Of a stretch of 64,000 nt of DNA, positions 16,725 to 26,359 are shown piece by piece. A model generated the notes under the pieces. The model saw only the letters and a list, made by a program, of their open reading frames with translations. It made no database searches and was not told the origin of the DNA. The stretch is from Hydrogenophaga sp. Lineage in GTDB: Bacteria > Pseudomonadota > Gammaproteobacteria > Burkholderiales > Burkholderiaceae_C. The stretch covers positions 62,001-126,000 of the forward strand of contig NZ_JAUSCF010000024.1 in the NCBI RefSeq assembly GCF_030651625.1, in the 5' to 3' direction. Position 1 is the stretch's first letter. Each line of letters begins with the position of its first letter. Both the position numbers and the translations under genes were made by a program.

Positions 16725-16846
16725 CACTCTACCTCTGGCTGGAGGCGGTCACTTTGATGCGGGTCAAGCCCTGTTGGCGGCGAGGCCGGCCGGGTTCCAG
16801 CCACTATGATGCGCAGAGGGTCAATCATCAACAACCGGAGGGCGAG

Positions 16847-17179
16847 ATGAATTTCGGGGATGCAATCAAAACCTGTTTCAGCAAATATGTGGGTTTTGAA
16901 GGGCGCGCGACGCGCTCCGAATACTGGTGGTGGGTGCTGTTCGTCGTGCTGGTGTCCATTGCACTGGGTGTGCTGAAGCTGCAGATGCTCAGCGGCATCT
17001 TCTCGCTGGGTATCCTGCTGCCGTCGCTGGCGGTGGGGGCGAGGCGCCTGCACGACATCGGCAAGAGCGGGTGGTGGTTGCTCATCAACCTGGTGCCGCT
17101 GGTGGGGTGGCTGGTACTGCTTTATTTCGCGGTTCAGCCAAGTCAGCCGGGCAGCAACGAGTATGGCGGTGGACAGTGA
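16847..17179 (+). CDS. DUF805 family inner-membrane protein
   Basis: This is a 110-residue membrane protein. The family opening FGDAIKTCFSKYVGFEGRAT leads into SEYWWWVLFVVLVSIALGVL, a first membrane helix. A hydrophobic hairpin follows, with the signature ARRLHDIGKSGWWLLINLVP, then a last helix and a short polar tail. DUF805 (YhaH-type) proteins have no established function. GGAG and GAG elements precede the ATG. A C-run repeat begins right at the stop codon. Confidence 0.9.
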   Translation: MNFGDAIKTCFSKYVGFEGRATRSEYWWWVLFVVLVSIALGVLKLQMLSGIFSLGILLPSLAVGARRLHDIGKSGWWLLINLVPLVGWLVLLYFAVQPSQPGSNEYGGGQ

Positions 17180-17285
17180 ACACCCCCCACGCCGCTTCGC
17201 GTCAACCCACCCTCTCAGGCGCCCTTGGCCTGGAGGGGTGGCGGCACCAGAGGCCCGGCTGAGCCGGTTCCTCGGTGCCCCTGGA
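17180..17285 (+). repeat. C-run/GC-hairpin repeat, copy 2 (directly after the DUF805 stop)
   Basis: It begins at the base after the stop codon with ACACCCCCCACGCCGCTTCGCG. It then shows a diverged C-run/G-run block and the closing GGCCCGGCTGAGCCGGTTCC. It has the same orientation relative to the upstream gene as the other stop-adjacent copies. The remaining bases to 17369 hold nothing recognisable. Confidence 0.7.
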
Positions 17286-17369
17286 TTGTGCTGCTTCAAC
17301 CGTGGTGGCAAAGCTTTGGAGTGGATCCAGCCGCGAGAGAGTTTTGCTTGAGGTGTGGGAAAGGGACAC

Positions 17370-18821
17370 TCAGCCCAGTCTTGCGCGGTGCCGGGCAATT
17401 TGATGCAGTACCTGCACCGGCGCCGTGCCACCCAGCGTGTTGCGTGCGTTCAGGCTGCCGCGCAGGCTGAGGCATTCGTACACATCTTTTTCAATGGTGG
17501 TGTTGAAACCTTGCAGCACCGCCAGCGGCAGTTCAGACAGGTCGCAGTTGTGTGACACGGCGGCCTTCACCGCATGGGCCACAGTTTCGTGCGCGTCGCG
17601 GAACGGCAGGCCCTTCTTCACCAGGTAGTCGGCCAGGTCGGTGGCGGTGGCGTAGCCCTTCTTGGCTGCTTCTTCCATGGCGATGGCGTTGACGGTGATG
17701 CCGCCTTCCTTCACGCCGGTGGCGGGGTTCGGCTGGCCACCCACCATTTCCACGAAGATGCGCAGCGTGTCTTTGAGCGTGTCCACTGTGTCGAACAGCG
17801 GTTCCTTGTCTTCCTGGTTGTCCTTGTTGTAGGCCAGGGGCTGGCCTTTCATGAGCGTGATAAGACCCATGAGGTGGCCCACCACACGGCCGGTTTTGCC
17901 GCGCGCGAGTTCGGGTACGTCGGGATTTTTCTTCTGCGGCATGATCGATGAGCCGGTGGTGAAGCGGTCGGCAATTTTCACGAAGCCGAAGTTCTGGCTC
18001 ATCCACAGAATCAGTTCTTCGCTGAAGCGGCTGATGTGCACCATGCACAGGCTGGCGGCGGCGGTGAATTCGATGGCGAAGTCGCGGTCGCTCACGCCGT
18101 CCAGGCTGTTCTGGCACACCTGCGGCTCGCCTTTTTCATCGACCATGCCCAGCGTGCGTGCCACGCGTTCGCGGTCCAGCGGGTAGGTGGTACCGGCCAG
18201 CGCGGCCGATCCCAGCGGAAGGCGGTTGGTGCGGCGGCGCACCTCAAGCATGCGCTCGGCGTCGCGGCTGAACATTTCCACGTAAGCCAGCAGGTGGTGC
18301 GCAAAGCTCACTGGCTGGGCCACCTGCAAATGGGTGAAGCCGGGAAGGATCACGTCCACGTTCTTTTCTGCCACGTCCACCAGCGCGGCCTGCAGCTCTT
18401 TGAGCAACGGCACGATCAGGTCGATCTCGTCGCGCAGCCAGAGGCGCACGTCGGTGGCCACCTGGTCGTTGCGGCTGCGTCCGGTGTGCAGGCGCTTGCC
18501 GGCGTCGCCCACCAGTTGGGTCAGGCGCGCTTCGATGTTCAGGTGCACATCTTCGAGATCGAGTTTCCATTCAAAGCTGCCGTCTTCGATCTCGCTGCGG
18601 ATTTGTGCCATGCCCCGTTCGATGGCTTCGCGGTCATCAGCACCGATGATGCCTTGCGCGGCCAGCATTTCTGCGTGGGCCAGGCTGCCGGTGATGTCGG
18701 CCAGCCACAGTCGCTTGTCAAAAAAGACGCTCGCGGTGTAGCGCTTGACCAATTCGCTCATGGGCTCCGAGAATAGGGCAGACCAGGCTTCGGATTTCTT
18801 GTCGAGTTGATTGGTGGACAT
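17370..18821 (-). CDS. argH: Argininosuccinate lyase
   Basis: This 483-residue cytoplasmic enzyme performs the last step of arginine synthesis, splitting argininosuccinate into arginine and fumarate. It belongs to the fumarase/aspartase superfamily. The signature [12 protein letters not shown] is present, along with [20 protein letters not shown] and [11 protein letters not shown]. Length matches the family. The ATG at 18821 (MSTNQLDKK) starts the family homology; an upstream extension of 70 codons has no family character. It diverges from the LytS-type kinase gene with a 146-bp gap. Confidence 0.97.
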   Translation of the reverse strand: MSTNQLDKKSEAWSALFSEPMSELVKRYTASVFFDKRLWLADITGSLAHAEMLAAQGIIGADDREAIERGMAQIRSEIEDGSFEWKLDLEDVHLNIEARLTQLVGDAGKRLHTGRSRNDQVATDVRLWLRDEIDLIVPLLKELQAALVDVAEKNVDVILPGFTHLQVAQPVSFAHHLLAYVEMFSRDAERMLEVRRRTNRLPLGSAALAGTTYPLDRERVARTLGMVDEKGEPQVCQNSLDGVSDRDFAIEFTAAASLCMVHISRFSEELILWMSQNFGFVKIADRFTTGSSIMPQKKNPDVPELARGKTGRVVGHLMGLITLMKGQPLAYNKDNQEDKEPLFDTVDTLKDTLRIFVEMVGGQPNPATGVKEGGITVNAIAMEEAAKKGYATATDLADYLVKKGLPFRDAHETVAHAVKAAVSHNCDLSELPLAVLQGFNTTIEKDVYECLSLRGSLNARNTLGGTAPVQVLHQIARHRARLG

Positions 18822-18967
18822 GGTGTTGCCAGCGGCTGGATGGAAATATGGACGGCGGGTTTCGCCAGAGGCATGGGCGGCAGCGGGTATTTGAGGATCG
18901 CTGCAGCAGACAGCACGACCGCGAGGCACCGGCCGCCCCTTTGACGGCCCTGACCTGTGATGCACCC

Positions 18968-20029
18968 ATGAAAGATTCCCGAATTTTATCGACCTTCCAG
19001 GATCTGTCCCAGGGCGGCGGCACCCTGCCACTGTCGCAGATGCCCGAAATCGCGCGTCAGCGTGAAATGGTGTTCGACACCTGCAAGGTGGGCGTGGTGA
19101 TGCGCGCGGTGCTGTTTGTGCAGACCGTGGTGGTGGTGGCTGCCATGTTCAAGGCGCAGACCTGGATGACTTTGTTCACCGAAGTGGCCGTATTCACCAG
19201 CGCGGCTTTGCCTGCTGTGCTGGTGTGGCTGCTGGCGGCTTGTGCGCTCAAGCGCCCTTTGAGTCTGCTGCCCATGCCAGCCCAGTGGACGGTGGGCGTG
19301 GTGGCTGGAGCGCTGGCAGGTTTGTACGGGTGCGGTCAGCTGGCCTGGATGGGTCTGCTGGACCATGCGCCCTGGCTGGCCAGCGCAGCGGCTGGTGCGC
19401 TGATGGCATCTGTGCTGGTGGCGGCACTGGTGTGGCGGGCCAAGGCCCGCGCGCCTGCCGGTACCACAGCGCAGCTGGCAGAGCTGCAGGCGCGCATCCG
19501 GCCGCATTTTCTGTTCAACACGCTCAACAGCGCCATTGCGCTGGTACGCGAAGAACCCGCCAAGGCCGAAAACCTGCTGGAAGACCTGAGCGAACTCTTT
19601 CGCCATGCCCTGGCAGACACCAAGGAAGCCGTGCCCCTGTGGCAGGAGCTGGAACTGGCCGAACACTACCTGGCCATCGAGCAGGTGCGGTTTGGTGACC
19701 GGCTCAAGGTGGAATGGAGCATCGACGAGACCGCTTCAAAGGCCAAGCTGCCGTCGCTGATCCTGCAACCGCTGGTGGAAAACGCCGTCAAGCATGGGGT
19801 GGAGCCCAGCCCCGAAGGCGCGGTGGTGCGCATCAGCACCAAGCGGCGCGACGGGGTGGTGATCATCAAGGTCACCAACACCGTGCCGGCTGGCAGCGGC
19901 AAGCGTGGTCATGGCCTGGCGCTTGACAACGTGCGCCAGCGCCTGACGTTGCTGCACGACGTGCAAGGCCGGTTCCAGAGCGCCCTCGTCAAGGGTGTGT
20001 TTCAAGTCCGGCTTGAAATACCGGTATAA
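18968..20029 (+). CDS. Sensor histidine kinase of the LytS/AlgZ (HisKA_5) family
   Basis: This 353-residue inner-membrane kinase has about four membrane helices in the N-terminal half (roughly residues 45-160), then the family phosphoacceptor segment [20 protein letters not shown], whose His is the predicted phosphorylation site. An HATPase domain with [17 protein letters not shown] (N-box) and [13 protein letters not shown] follows. It is 36 bp upstream of, and surely co-expressed with, the LytTR response regulator. In relatives such pairs (AlgZ/AlgR, FimS) control surface and virulence traits; the target here is unknown. The ATG at 18968 is chosen as the start of family similarity. Confidence 0.9.
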   Translation: MKDSRILSTFQDLSQGGGTLPLSQMPEIARQREMVFDTCKVGVVMRAVLFVQTVVVVAAMFKAQTWMTLFTEVAVFTSAALPAVLVWLLAACALKRPLSLLPMPAQWTVGVVAGALAGLYGCGQLAWMGLLDHAPWLASAAAGALMASVLVAALVWRAKARAPAGTTAQLAELQARIRPHFLFNTLNSAIALVREEPAKAENLLEDLSELFRHALADTKEAVPLWQELELAEHYLAIEQVRFGDRLKVEWSIDETASKAKLPSLILQPLVENAVKHGVEPSPEGAVVRISTKRRDGVVIIKVTNTVPAGSGKRGHGLALDNVRQRLTLLHDVQGRFQSALVKGVFQVRLEIPV

Positions 20030-20065
20030 GCAGACATTCAAGCCGGCTTGGCGACGGAGCACGAC

Positions 20066-20812
20066 ATGACACTGAAGGTATTGATCGTTGACGATGAAGC
20101 ACTGGCAAGGTCGCGGCTGCGCACCCTGCTGGCCGAATGCACCGAGCCTCGCGCCGATGTGGTGGGCGAGGCCGGCAACGCCGTGCAGGCCATGGAGCAC
20201 ATCCAGCGTGGCCAGTGCGATCTGGTGCTGCTGGACGTGCACATGCCGGGCGTGGACGGCATGGCACTGGCGGGTGCACTGCGCCAGATGGAAGCGCCGC
20301 CTGCGGTGGTGTTCGTGACGGCCTATGCCGAACACGCCGTTCACGCCTTTGAACTGGAGGCGGTGGACTACCTCACCAAGCCGGTGCGCCGCGAGCGCCT
20401 GCAACAGGCCCTGCAGAAGGTGCTGCGCCAGCTCAGCGCGGCCGACCAGAACATCCATGACATCGGCGGCATGGGCGAAAGCCTCATCATCCAGGAGCGG
20501 GGGCGCAGCGAACGCGTCGCTTTGACGGATGTGATCTACCTCAAGGCCGAACTCAAGTACATCACCGTGCGTACCGCCGAAAAAGAGCACATCTACGACG
20601 GCGCGCTGAGCGATCTGGAACAGCGCTATGCGCATCTGTTTGTGCGGGTGCACCGCAACGCGCTGGTGGCGCGCCGTGCCGTGCGTGCGGTTGAAAAACA
20701 CAACGACCCGGTCGACGGCGAAGGCTGGACGGTGCGGCTTGACGGCGTGGAAGAACGTCTGGCGGTGTCTCGCCGGCAGCTGGCCGCCGTGCGTGAAGCC
20801 CTGATGGCTTGA
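20066..20812 (+). CDS. LytTR-type response regulator (AlgR family)
   Basis: This is a 248-residue DNA-binding response regulator. The receiver domain (residues 1-120) shows the acidic pair VDDEALAR, the phosphorylated Asp in LVLLDVHMPGVDG, the Thr in FVTAYAEHAV and the Lys in YLTKPVRR. A LytTR DNA-binding domain (about 140-245) follows with VIYLKAELKYITVRT and FVRVHRNALVARRAV. It partners the kinase just upstream. DNA-binding targets are unknown; LytTR sites are usually pairs of short direct repeats. Confidence 0.94.
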   Translation: MTLKVLIVDDEALARSRLRTLLAECTEPRADVVGEAGNAVQAMEHIQRGQCDLVLLDVHMPGVDGMALAGALRQMEAPPAVVFVTAYAEHAVHAFELEAVDYLTKPVRRERLQQALQKVLRQLSAADQNIHDIGGMGESLIIQERGRSERVALTDVIYLKAELKYITVRTAEKEHIYDGALSDLEQRYAHLFVRVHRNALVARRAVRAVEKHNDPVDGEGWTVRLDGVEERLAVSRRQLAAVREALMA

Positions 20813-20815
20813 AGG

Positions 20816-20845
20816 CATTCGCACTTGGAAAAATAGTGTGAACAG
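20816..20845 (+). repeat. 30-bp repeat, half of the hairpin element found at 48165-48229
   Basis: CATTCGCACTTGGAAAAATA followed by GTGTGAACAG matches 48193-48222 at all but two positions by eye. Here the facing arm is missing. It lies between the response regulator stop and the start of the next gene, so it sits in the upstream region of that gene. Confidence 0.6.
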
Positions 20846-20858
20846 GTAACGCATCGGG

Positions 20859-21398
20859 TTGACCGAATTGCTGACCATTCGCCAGCGCTCGGTGTTTTCC
20901 GGCTTTCACTACCAGGTGGTGAACGACAGCGAGACCGTACTCGCCGACCTCACCTGGCCCAACTACGCGCAAGCCCGCAATGCGCGTCTCAAATGGCACA
21001 AGCCGGGTTCACCCGATGGTGATCTGAAGATCGAGATGCCGCAGGGGGTTTACCGCATCGGGTTTGAATTCCTCACTCGTGCGTTTGCCAACGACCTCCG
21101 GTTCTTCCTTCAGCAAGGTGACGATGTCCAGGCCATGGCGGAGGTGATTTTCCCGAAGGACAGCATCAAACGTCACGAAGTCTTTCTGAGGCAACCCATG
21201 CAAGCCAGACTGGTTCGCGCCAACCGGTGGACGCGGAAACGCTATCTGCTGGAAGTGGACTGCAAAGTGATCGGTAGCATCCAGGAGCCACACTGGTTCA
21301 GCATGAAGCGCCAGTTGCGCATCGACCTGCCCAACGACATGCCGGTGCCGCTGCAGACCTTTCTGGCGTTCCTGGTCATCAATTCGGCGTTTCGTTGA
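20859..21398 (+). CDS. Conserved hypothetical protein, 179 residues
   Basis: I do not recognise a definite family. The sequence is soluble, rich in aromatic and basic residues, and predicted to be mainly beta-strand (FSGFHYQVVNDSETVLADLT, YRIGFEFLTRAF). This vaguely recalls tubby-like/LURP-one barrels. There is no signal peptide or membrane helix. The only available start near the beginning is the TTG at 20859, because an in-frame stop lies at 20847; no strong Shine-Dalgarno sequence is seen. The 30-bp repeat lies immediately upstream. It may be co-transcribed with the two-component genes. Confidence 0.6.
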   Translation: MTELLTIRQRSVFSGFHYQVVNDSETVLADLTWPNYAQARNARLKWHKPGSPDGDLKIEMPQGVYRIGFEFLTRAFANDLRFFLQQGDDVQAMAEVIFPKDSIKRHEVFLRQPMQARLVRANRWTRKRYLLEVDCKVIGSIQEPHWFSMKRQLRIDLPNDMPVPLQTFLAFLVINSAFR

Positions 21399-21450
21399 AA
21401 ACCCACCGGAGCATCCAGACAGATCCAGCGCGCGTGACCCATTCCAGAAA

Positions 21451-21528
21451 CACCGCGGAACTGGCTTTGCGAGGCCGCAGGTGTTGCCCCCCAAGGGGGG
21501 TGACGCCGTCAGGCGGCGCGGGGGGGAG
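21451..21528 (-). repeat. C-run/GC-hairpin repeat, copy 3 (directly after the recJ stop)
   Basis: On the minus strand it starts at the base after the recJ stop with CCCCCCCGCGCCGCCTGACG. It continues through a CACCCCCCTT/GGGGGG hairpin and ends near CCAGTTCCGCGGTG. It has the standard orientation relative to the gene. Confidence 0.75.
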
Positions 21529-23289
21529 TCAAATCTCCGCGGCTTCCACCAGGAATCGCACCCGCCGCTGTCCCTGCCATTCGTCTGCGTCGAGCCGGAA
21601 GGCCAGCTTCACCCTTGCAGGCAGCGGCTCGGTGTGGCCGAACCAGATGCCGTCGACCGGCTCGCCCTGGTGCTTGAGCTTGAGCGCCAGGTGCTTTTCG
21701 CCAACCAGCCTCTGCGAGACGATCTGCACTTCTTCGCAGAACACCGGTGGCGCAAAGCCTTGGCCCCACACCTCCTTGTGCAGCGTGTCGACCAGATCGG
21801 CGCGCCGGTACTGGGTGTCGAGCGGGCCGTCAGCTTCAAAGCGGCGTTGCAAGGTGGCCGCGTCCAGCCATTCGTGGGCCACCTGTTGCAGGGCGGATTC
21901 AAAAGTGTCCAGGTGCTCTTCTTCGATGGTGCAGCCCGCCGCCATGGCGTGGCCACCAAAGCGCAGCAGCACGCCGGGGTGTCGCTTTGCCACCAGGTCG
22001 AGCGCGTCTCGCAGGTGGAAGCCGGGAATGGAGCGCCCCGAACCCTTGAGCTCGTGCTCCTTGCCGTCGGCCGCACTGGCCGCGAACACAAAAGTGGGCC
22101 GGTGCAGTTTGTCTTTCAAACGGGAGGCGACGATGCCGACGACGCCTTCGTGGAAGTCCGGGTCGAACACCACCATGGCGGGCGGGGGATCTTCGGATTC
22201 GTCGAACATGTCTTCGGCCAGCATCAGCGCCTGTTCGCGCATGTCGCCCTCAATGGCCTTGCGCTCGCGGTTGATGCCGTCCAGCGCGCGCGCCAGTTCA
22301 TCGGCGCGGCCAGCGTCATCGGTGATCAGGCATTCGATGCCCAGCGTCATGTCGGCCAGTCGGCCGGCGGCGTTCAGTCGGGGCCCCAGGGCAAAGCCGA
22401 AGTCGAAGCTGGTGGCCACCTCCGGGCGCCGCCCGGCCACCTGGAACAGCGCCGCCATGCCGGGCGGCAGGGCACCGGCGCGCACCCGCTTCAGGCCTTG
22501 CGCCACCAGGCGGCGGTTGTTGGCGTCGAGTCTGACCACGTCCGCCACCGTGCCCAGGGCGACCAACGGCAGCAGGGCGTCCAGTCGCGGTTCCGTTCGG
22601 ACCGAGCCGGTCGAAACCTCTGCCATGTTGTAAACCCCGCGTTCCCGCAGCTCGGCACGCAATGCCAGCAACACATAAAACATCACGCCCACGCCCGCAA
22701 TGGACTTGCTCTCGAACGTGCAGCCGGGCTGGTTCGGGTTGACGATGATGCAGTCTTGTGGCAACACCACTTCGCCGTCCTGAACCGCGGGCAGGTGGTG
22801 GTCGGTGACCAGCACGTTCAGCCCGAGCTCGCGGGCAGCGCGCACGCCCGCCACACTGGCGATGCCGTTGTCCACGGTCACCAGCCAGTCGGCTCCGCGT
22901 TCCTTCACACGGCGGGCAATCGAAGGGGTCAGGCCGTAGCCGTCGGCCACGCGGTCGGGGACCAGGTATTCCACGCTGTCGAAACCCATGGGCGCACCCA
23001 GCAGGCGCAAGCCGCGCACCGCCACGGCGCAGGCGGTAGCGCCGTCGCAGTCGTAATCGGCCACGATGCAGATGCGCTGCCGGGTCGTCATGGCGTCGGC
23101 CAGTGCACGTGCGGCTTCCTGGGCGCCAAGCATCTGGCTGGGTGGCAGCAGGCGGGCGAGCGCATCGTCCAGCTCGTCCTTGCTGGTGATGCCGCGCGCG
23201 GCAAACAGGCGGGCCAGCAAGGGGTGCACGCCACCTTGTTCCAGCGCCCAGACAGCCCGTGGGGGCACGTCTCGTGTGATGATTTTCAT
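21529..23289 (-). CDS. recJ: Single-stranded-DNA-specific exonuclease RecJ
   Basis: This 586-residue DHH-family 5'-3' ssDNA exonuclease takes part in recombination and mismatch repair. The DHH motifs are present: VADYDCDGATACAVAVRGL (catalytic acids), TVDNGIASVAGV, VTDHHLPA and IVNPNQPGCTFESKSIAGVG, and later the DHHA1 domain with RFGGHAMAAGCTI. Residues about 224-233 (EVSTGSVRTEP) are encoded by a dispersed repeat and interrupt the otherwise conserved junction between the ALRAELRERG and LDALLPLVALGTVADVV segments. The start overlaps the stop of the upstream rpfE-like gene by four bases, so the two are translationally coupled. Confidence 0.95.
   Translation of the reverse strand: MKIITRDVPPRAVWALEQGGVHPLLARLFAARGITSKDELDDALARLLPPSQMLGAQEAARALADAMTTRQRICIVADYDCDGATACAVAVRGLRLLGAPMGFDSVEYLVPDRVADGYGLTPSIARRVKERGADWLVTVDNGIASVAGVRAARELGLNVLVTDHHLPAVQDGEVVLPQDCIIVNPNQPGCTFESKSIAGVGVMFYVLLALRAELRERGVYNMAEVSTGSVRTEPRLDALLPLVALGTVADVVRLDANNRRLVAQGLKRVRAGALPPGMAALFQVAGRRPEVATSFDFGFALGPRLNAAGRLADMTLGIECLITDDAGRADELARALDGINRERKAIEGDMREQALMLAEDMFDESEDPPPAMVVFDPDFHEGVVGIVASRLKDKLHRPTFVFAASAADGKEHELKGSGRSIPGFHLRDALDLVAKRHPGVLLRFGGHAMAAGCTIEEEHLDTFESALQQVAHEWLDAATLQRRFEADGPLDTQYRRADLVDTLHKEVWGQGFAPPVFCEEVQIVSQRLVGEKHLALKLKHQGEPVDGIWFGHTEPLPARVKLAFRLDADEWQGQRRVRFLVEAAEI
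22592..22619 (-). repeat. TTCGAC/CGAACGG dispersed repeat inside recJ
   Basis: On the coding strand this reads AGGTTTCGACCGGCTCGGTC followed by CGAACGGA. It is a variant of the element seen at 40761-40789 (GGGCTTCGACAGGCTCAGCC then CGAACGGA). It is translated in frame as STGSVRTE, lying in a loop between conserved RecJ motifs. Confidence 0.65.
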
Positions 23290-24281
23290 AAGGATTCGAG
23301 CACTTTCCAGGCCGGGGTGGTCCCCAGCAGATTCTTGAAACGTTGACCCAGGCGGGCGGCTGCGCCGCGTCGCACACTGGTCCAGCGCTGCGCGTGGCGT
23401 TCACCACACAGGGTCAGCACCACAGGTTCGCCGCGCCGGGCGGCTTCGCGCAGGGCGCGGATGTCGGTGGCGTCCAGCTCGGACCAGGCCGATTGCCAGG
23501 CTGCCCAGTCGCCGCGCAAGGCGGCCTGACGCAATGGTTGGGGCATGTTGGGTGCGGCGTTGGCCGCGGGGGCCACAGCCGCAGCGCCGGCGCCACTCAC
23601 CCAGAAACCGTTGACGATGTGCTGCCGGGCCGCCTCCCGCGCGTCGTTCACCGGGTGGGTGTAGAACAGCATCTGGGCCTCGCTCTGCAGCCGTTTGAGC
23701 AACTGGCTGCCGGCATGCTGGAGCGGGTTGCCGGCCATCCAGCCATCGACAGAGCGCCCACTGACGCGATCCAGGCTGGCGCAGGCCAGGCCACGCAGGG
23801 CTTCGCCGCTGGCGTGCCACCGGGTGGGCCTGTTGTAACGCAAGGGGATGCCGTCTTCGAGGCAATACGGTGCCAGTGCGTCAAAGAGGGGCCGCGCATG
23901 GGCGTCGTCCAGGCCGAACTGGTCGGCAGGCAGCAGGGTCACCTGGTCCATGCCCACCTGAAAGTGGCAAGGCGTGAACCAGGCCTGTGGCGTGGTGGGT
24001 GCATCGCTGAAAGCCGCTGCCCAGGGGGTCTGACCATCGGGAAAGGCCGTTCCGTCGGCCTGCACGATGCCCATAGCAGCCGCCTGAGCCCGTTCGTGCG
24101 GTGCGCTGAGGGTGTGGTCGTCGCCCTGGTCGGTGTGCTCCAGCACCAGTTCCGCCAGCAAGGCGTCCAGCTGCGGCAGCTTCAGCGACTTCAATTGGGC
24201 CTGGCATTCGGGCGCGCTGGCGCTGGCAAAAGGAACCAGCAGGTGCAGGCAAGGCTCAAGAGCCGTGGGTGGGGCAGACAT
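23286..24281 (-). CDS. RpfE-type conserved protein upstream of recJ
   Basis: This 331-residue cytoplasmic protein belongs to a family labelled RpfE-type regulatory protein or, in some annotations, phosphoglycerate-mutase-like. It sits next to recJ in Xanthomonas and many betaproteobacteria. Recognisable conserved stretches are FTPCHFQVGMDQVTLLPADQ, GIPLRYNRPTRWHASGEALR and SEAQMLFYTHPVNDAREA. No catalytic motif is evident, so its biochemical role is unknown. The ATG at 24281 is preferred; a start at 24323 would reach the opposite-strand lolC gene region. It overlaps recJ by four bases. Confidence 0.75.
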   Translation of the reverse strand: MSAPPTALEPCLHLLVPFASASAPECQAQLKSLKLPQLDALLAELVLEHTDQGDDHTLSAPHERAQAAAMGIVQADGTAFPDGQTPWAAAFSDAPTTPQAWFTPCHFQVGMDQVTLLPADQFGLDDAHARPLFDALAPYCLEDGIPLRYNRPTRWHASGEALRGLACASLDRVSGRSVDGWMAGNPLQHAGSQLLKRLQSEAQMLFYTHPVNDAREAARQHIVNGFWVSGAGAAAVAPAANAAPNMPQPLRQAALRGDWAAWQSAWSELDATDIRALREAARRGEPVVLTLCGERHAQRWTSVRRGAAARLGQRFKNLLGTTPAWKVLESL

Positions 24282-24325
24282 GTCCGCATTGTCGGGGATG
24301 CCACAATCCCGCCTGGAAACCACAC

Positions 24326-25582
24326 ATGCAAACTCCCTACGAACTCATTCTTGGCTGGCGCTACACGCGCGCTGGCCGCGCCACCCGGCGCAACGGCTTC
24401 ATTTCCTTCATCTCGGGTGTGTCCATGCTTGGCATTGCGCTGGGCGTGGCTGCGCTCATCATCGTGCTGTCGGTGATGAACGGCTTCCAGAAAGAAGTGC
24501 GCGATCGCATGCTGGGGGTGCTCTCGCACATCGAAGTGTTCGACGCCGCCGGCCAGGCCATCCCGAATCTGGCCGGCACCATGGCCACCATCGAAGGCCA
24601 CCCGGAGGTGATCGGTGTGGCGCCGTTCGTGGCCGCGCAGGCCCTGATCGCCCGGGGCGAAGACATGAAGGGCGCCGTGGTGCGCGGCATCGACCCCGCG
24701 CTGGAACCCAGCGTGACCGATCTGGCCGCCGATCTGGCCGACACGGTGCTGCCGCGGTTGGTTCCTGGCGAATTCGGCATCGTGCTGGGGGGCGAGCTGG
24801 CCCGCAGCCTGGGCGTGATCACCGGCGACACGGTCACCCTGATCGCGCCCAGCGGCCAGGTCACGCCCGCAGGCGTGGTCCCCCGTATCCGCCAGATGAA
24901 CGTGGTGGGCGTCTTCGACTCAGGGCACTTTGAATACGACTCGGCCCTGGCCATGCTGCACATGGACGATGCGGCACGCATTTTCCGTGTGGAAGGGCCC
25001 ACGGGCGTGCGCGTGAAGATTCGCAACCTGCACCAGGCCCGCGAAGTGGCGATGGACCTGGTCTCGCAACTCGATCAAGGCCTGCTGGTGCGCGACTGGA
25101 CGCGCCAGAACCGCACCTGGTTCGCGGCGGTGCAGCTCGAAAAACGCATGATGTTCATCATCCTCACGCTGATCGTGGCGGTGGCTGCGTTCAACCTGGT
25201 GTCCACGCTGGTGATGACCGTGACCGACAAGCGCGCCGATATTGCCATTCTGCGCACCCTGGGCGCAAGCCCCGCCAGCATCATGGGTGTTTTCATGGTG
25301 CAAGGCGCGATGGTCGGTGTCATCGGTACCGGTCTGGGCCTGCTCCTGGGTCTGGGCATTGCGTTCAACATCGATTCCATCGTGCCTGCGCTGGAAAGTC
25401 TGCTGGGTGCGAGTTTCCTGCCCAAGGACATCTACCTCATCAGCCGCATGCCCAGCGACCCGCAGCAGAGCGACATCATGCCGATCGGCCTCATTTCCCT
25501 GGTCCTCTCGTTTGTCGCCACCATCTACCCCAGCTGGCGCGCCAGCCGCGTGAATCCAGCGGAGGCGCTTCGTTATGAGTGA
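24326..25582 (+). CDS. lolC: Lipoprotein-releasing system membrane subunit LolC/LolE
   Basis: This 418-residue inner-membrane permease subunit of the Lol ABC system extracts mature lipoproteins for transfer to LolA. The opening [20 protein letters not shown] is diagnostic. One membrane helix near residues 24-48 ([20 protein letters not shown]), a large periplasmic domain, and three helices in the last 160 residues (for example [20 protein letters not shown]) follow. The end [20 protein letters not shown] is typical. Only one LolC/E-type subunit is present, as usual in betaproteobacteria, where it probably forms a homodimer. The start at 24326 matches the family start. Its stop overlaps lolD. 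Confidence 0.93.
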   Translation: MQTPYELILGWRYTRAGRATRRNGFISFISGVSMLGIALGVAALIIVLSVMNGFQKEVRDRMLGVLSHIEVFDAAGQAIPNLAGTMATIEGHPEVIGVAPFVAAQALIARGEDMKGAVVRGIDPALEPSVTDLAADLADTVLPRLVPGEFGIVLGGELARSLGVITGDTVTLIAPSGQVTPAGVVPRIRQMNVVGVFDSGHFEYDSALAMLHMDDAARIFRVEGPTGVRVKIRNLHQAREVAMDLVSQLDQGLLVRDWTRQNRTWFAAVQLEKRMMFIILTLIVAVAAFNLVSTLVMTVTDKRADIAILRTLGASPASIMGVFMVQGAMVGVIGTGLGLLLGLGIAFNIDSIVPALESLLGASFLPKDIYLISRMPSDPQQSDIMPIGLISLVLSFVATIYPSWRASRVNPAEALRYE

Positions 25583-26336
25583 ATTGAACCCCCACGCCCC
25601 GCCCCTGCGCGGGTCGCTGCCCCCCGAGGGGGCCGCCCATGGCCTGGGGCGGCCCGGCGCCACGGGCGAAGTGGTGCTTCGAGCAACTGGCCTGACCAAA
25701 CGCTTCACCGAAGGCCGGCTCGATGTTACGGTCCTCAAAGGGGTGGACCTCACGGTGCGCGCCGGCGAAACGGTGGCCATCGTGGGCGCGTCCGGTTCCG
25801 GCAAGAGCACCTTGCTGCACCTGCTGGGCGGTCTGGACGCCCCCACCAGTGGTACGGTCGAACTGATGGGCCAGGGGCTTGCGGGACTGAATGCATCGCA
25901 GCAGGGCGATCTGCGCAACCGGCACCTGGGCTTCGTGTACCAGTTTCACCACTTGCTGCCCGAATTCAGCGCCCGCGACAACGTGGCCATGCCCCTTTGG
26001 ATCCGCCGCATGCCGCGCGCACAGGCCGGCGAGCAAGCCGCGCAAATGCTCGCACGCGTTGGCCTGGCTGATCGGCTGCACCACAGGCCCGCCGAACTCT
26101 CCGGTGGCGAACGCCAGAGGGTGGCCATAGCGCGCGCACTGGTGACACAACCCGCCTGTGTGCTGGCCGACGAACCCACCGGCAACCTGGATCGCAGCAC
26201 CGCCGAAGGCGTGTTCGAACTGATGATGCAACTGGCCCGTGACCAGGGCACGGCCTTCATCGTGGTCACGCACGACGAAACCCTGGCCGCCCGCTGCGCC
26301 AGGACGCTGCGATTGACCACAGGAGAGCTGACCTGA
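25575..26336 (+). CDS. lolD: Lipoprotein-releasing system ATP-binding protein LolD, with a repeat-derived N-terminus
   Basis: This 253-residue ABC ATPase powers LolC/E. Walker A is GASGSGKST (residues 72-80), the signature is [15 protein letters not shown], and Walker B is [12 protein letters not shown]. Homology with LolD begins only near residue 33 ([12 protein letters not shown]). The first ~30 residues ([20 protein letters not shown] and following) are encoded by the C-run repeat copy at 25586-25665. The start is supported by GGAGG about 10 bp before the ATG at 25575, which overlaps the lolC stop. A GTG near 25671 would give a conventional start but has no visible ribosome-binding site. 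Confidence 0.9.
   Translation: MSELNPHAPPLRGSLPPEGAAHGLGRPGATGEVVLRATGLTKRFTEGRLDVTVLKGVDLTVRAGETVAIVGASGSGKSTLLHLLGGLDAPTSGTVELMGQGLAGLNASQQGDLRNRHLGFVYQFHHLLPEFSARDNVAMPLWIRRMPRAQAGEQAAQMLARVGLADRLHHRPAELSGGERQRVAIARALVTQPACVLADEPTGNLDRSTAEGVFELMMQLARDQGTAFIVVTHDETLAARCARTLRLTTGELT
25586..25665 (+). repeat. C-run/GC-hairpin repeat, copy 4 (after the lolC stop, inside lolD)
   Basis: ACCCCCACGCCCCGCCCC, CTGCCCCCCGAGGGGGCCGC and GGGGCGGCCCGGCGCC occur in the standard order, starting three bases after the lolC stop codon. Unlike other copies it is translated, because the lolD start lies upstream of it. Confidence 0.75.
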
Positions 26337-26359
26337 GGCGTCGTAGGCGACGCGGGGGT
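26337..26359 (-). repeat. C-run repeat, partial copy 5 (directly after the META lipoprotein stop)
   Basis: On the minus strand ACCCCCGCGTCGCCTACGAC follows at once after the stop of the META-domain gene. Only the first ~23 bases of the repeat are present, and they fill the whole gap to the lolD stop. Confidence 0.55.
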
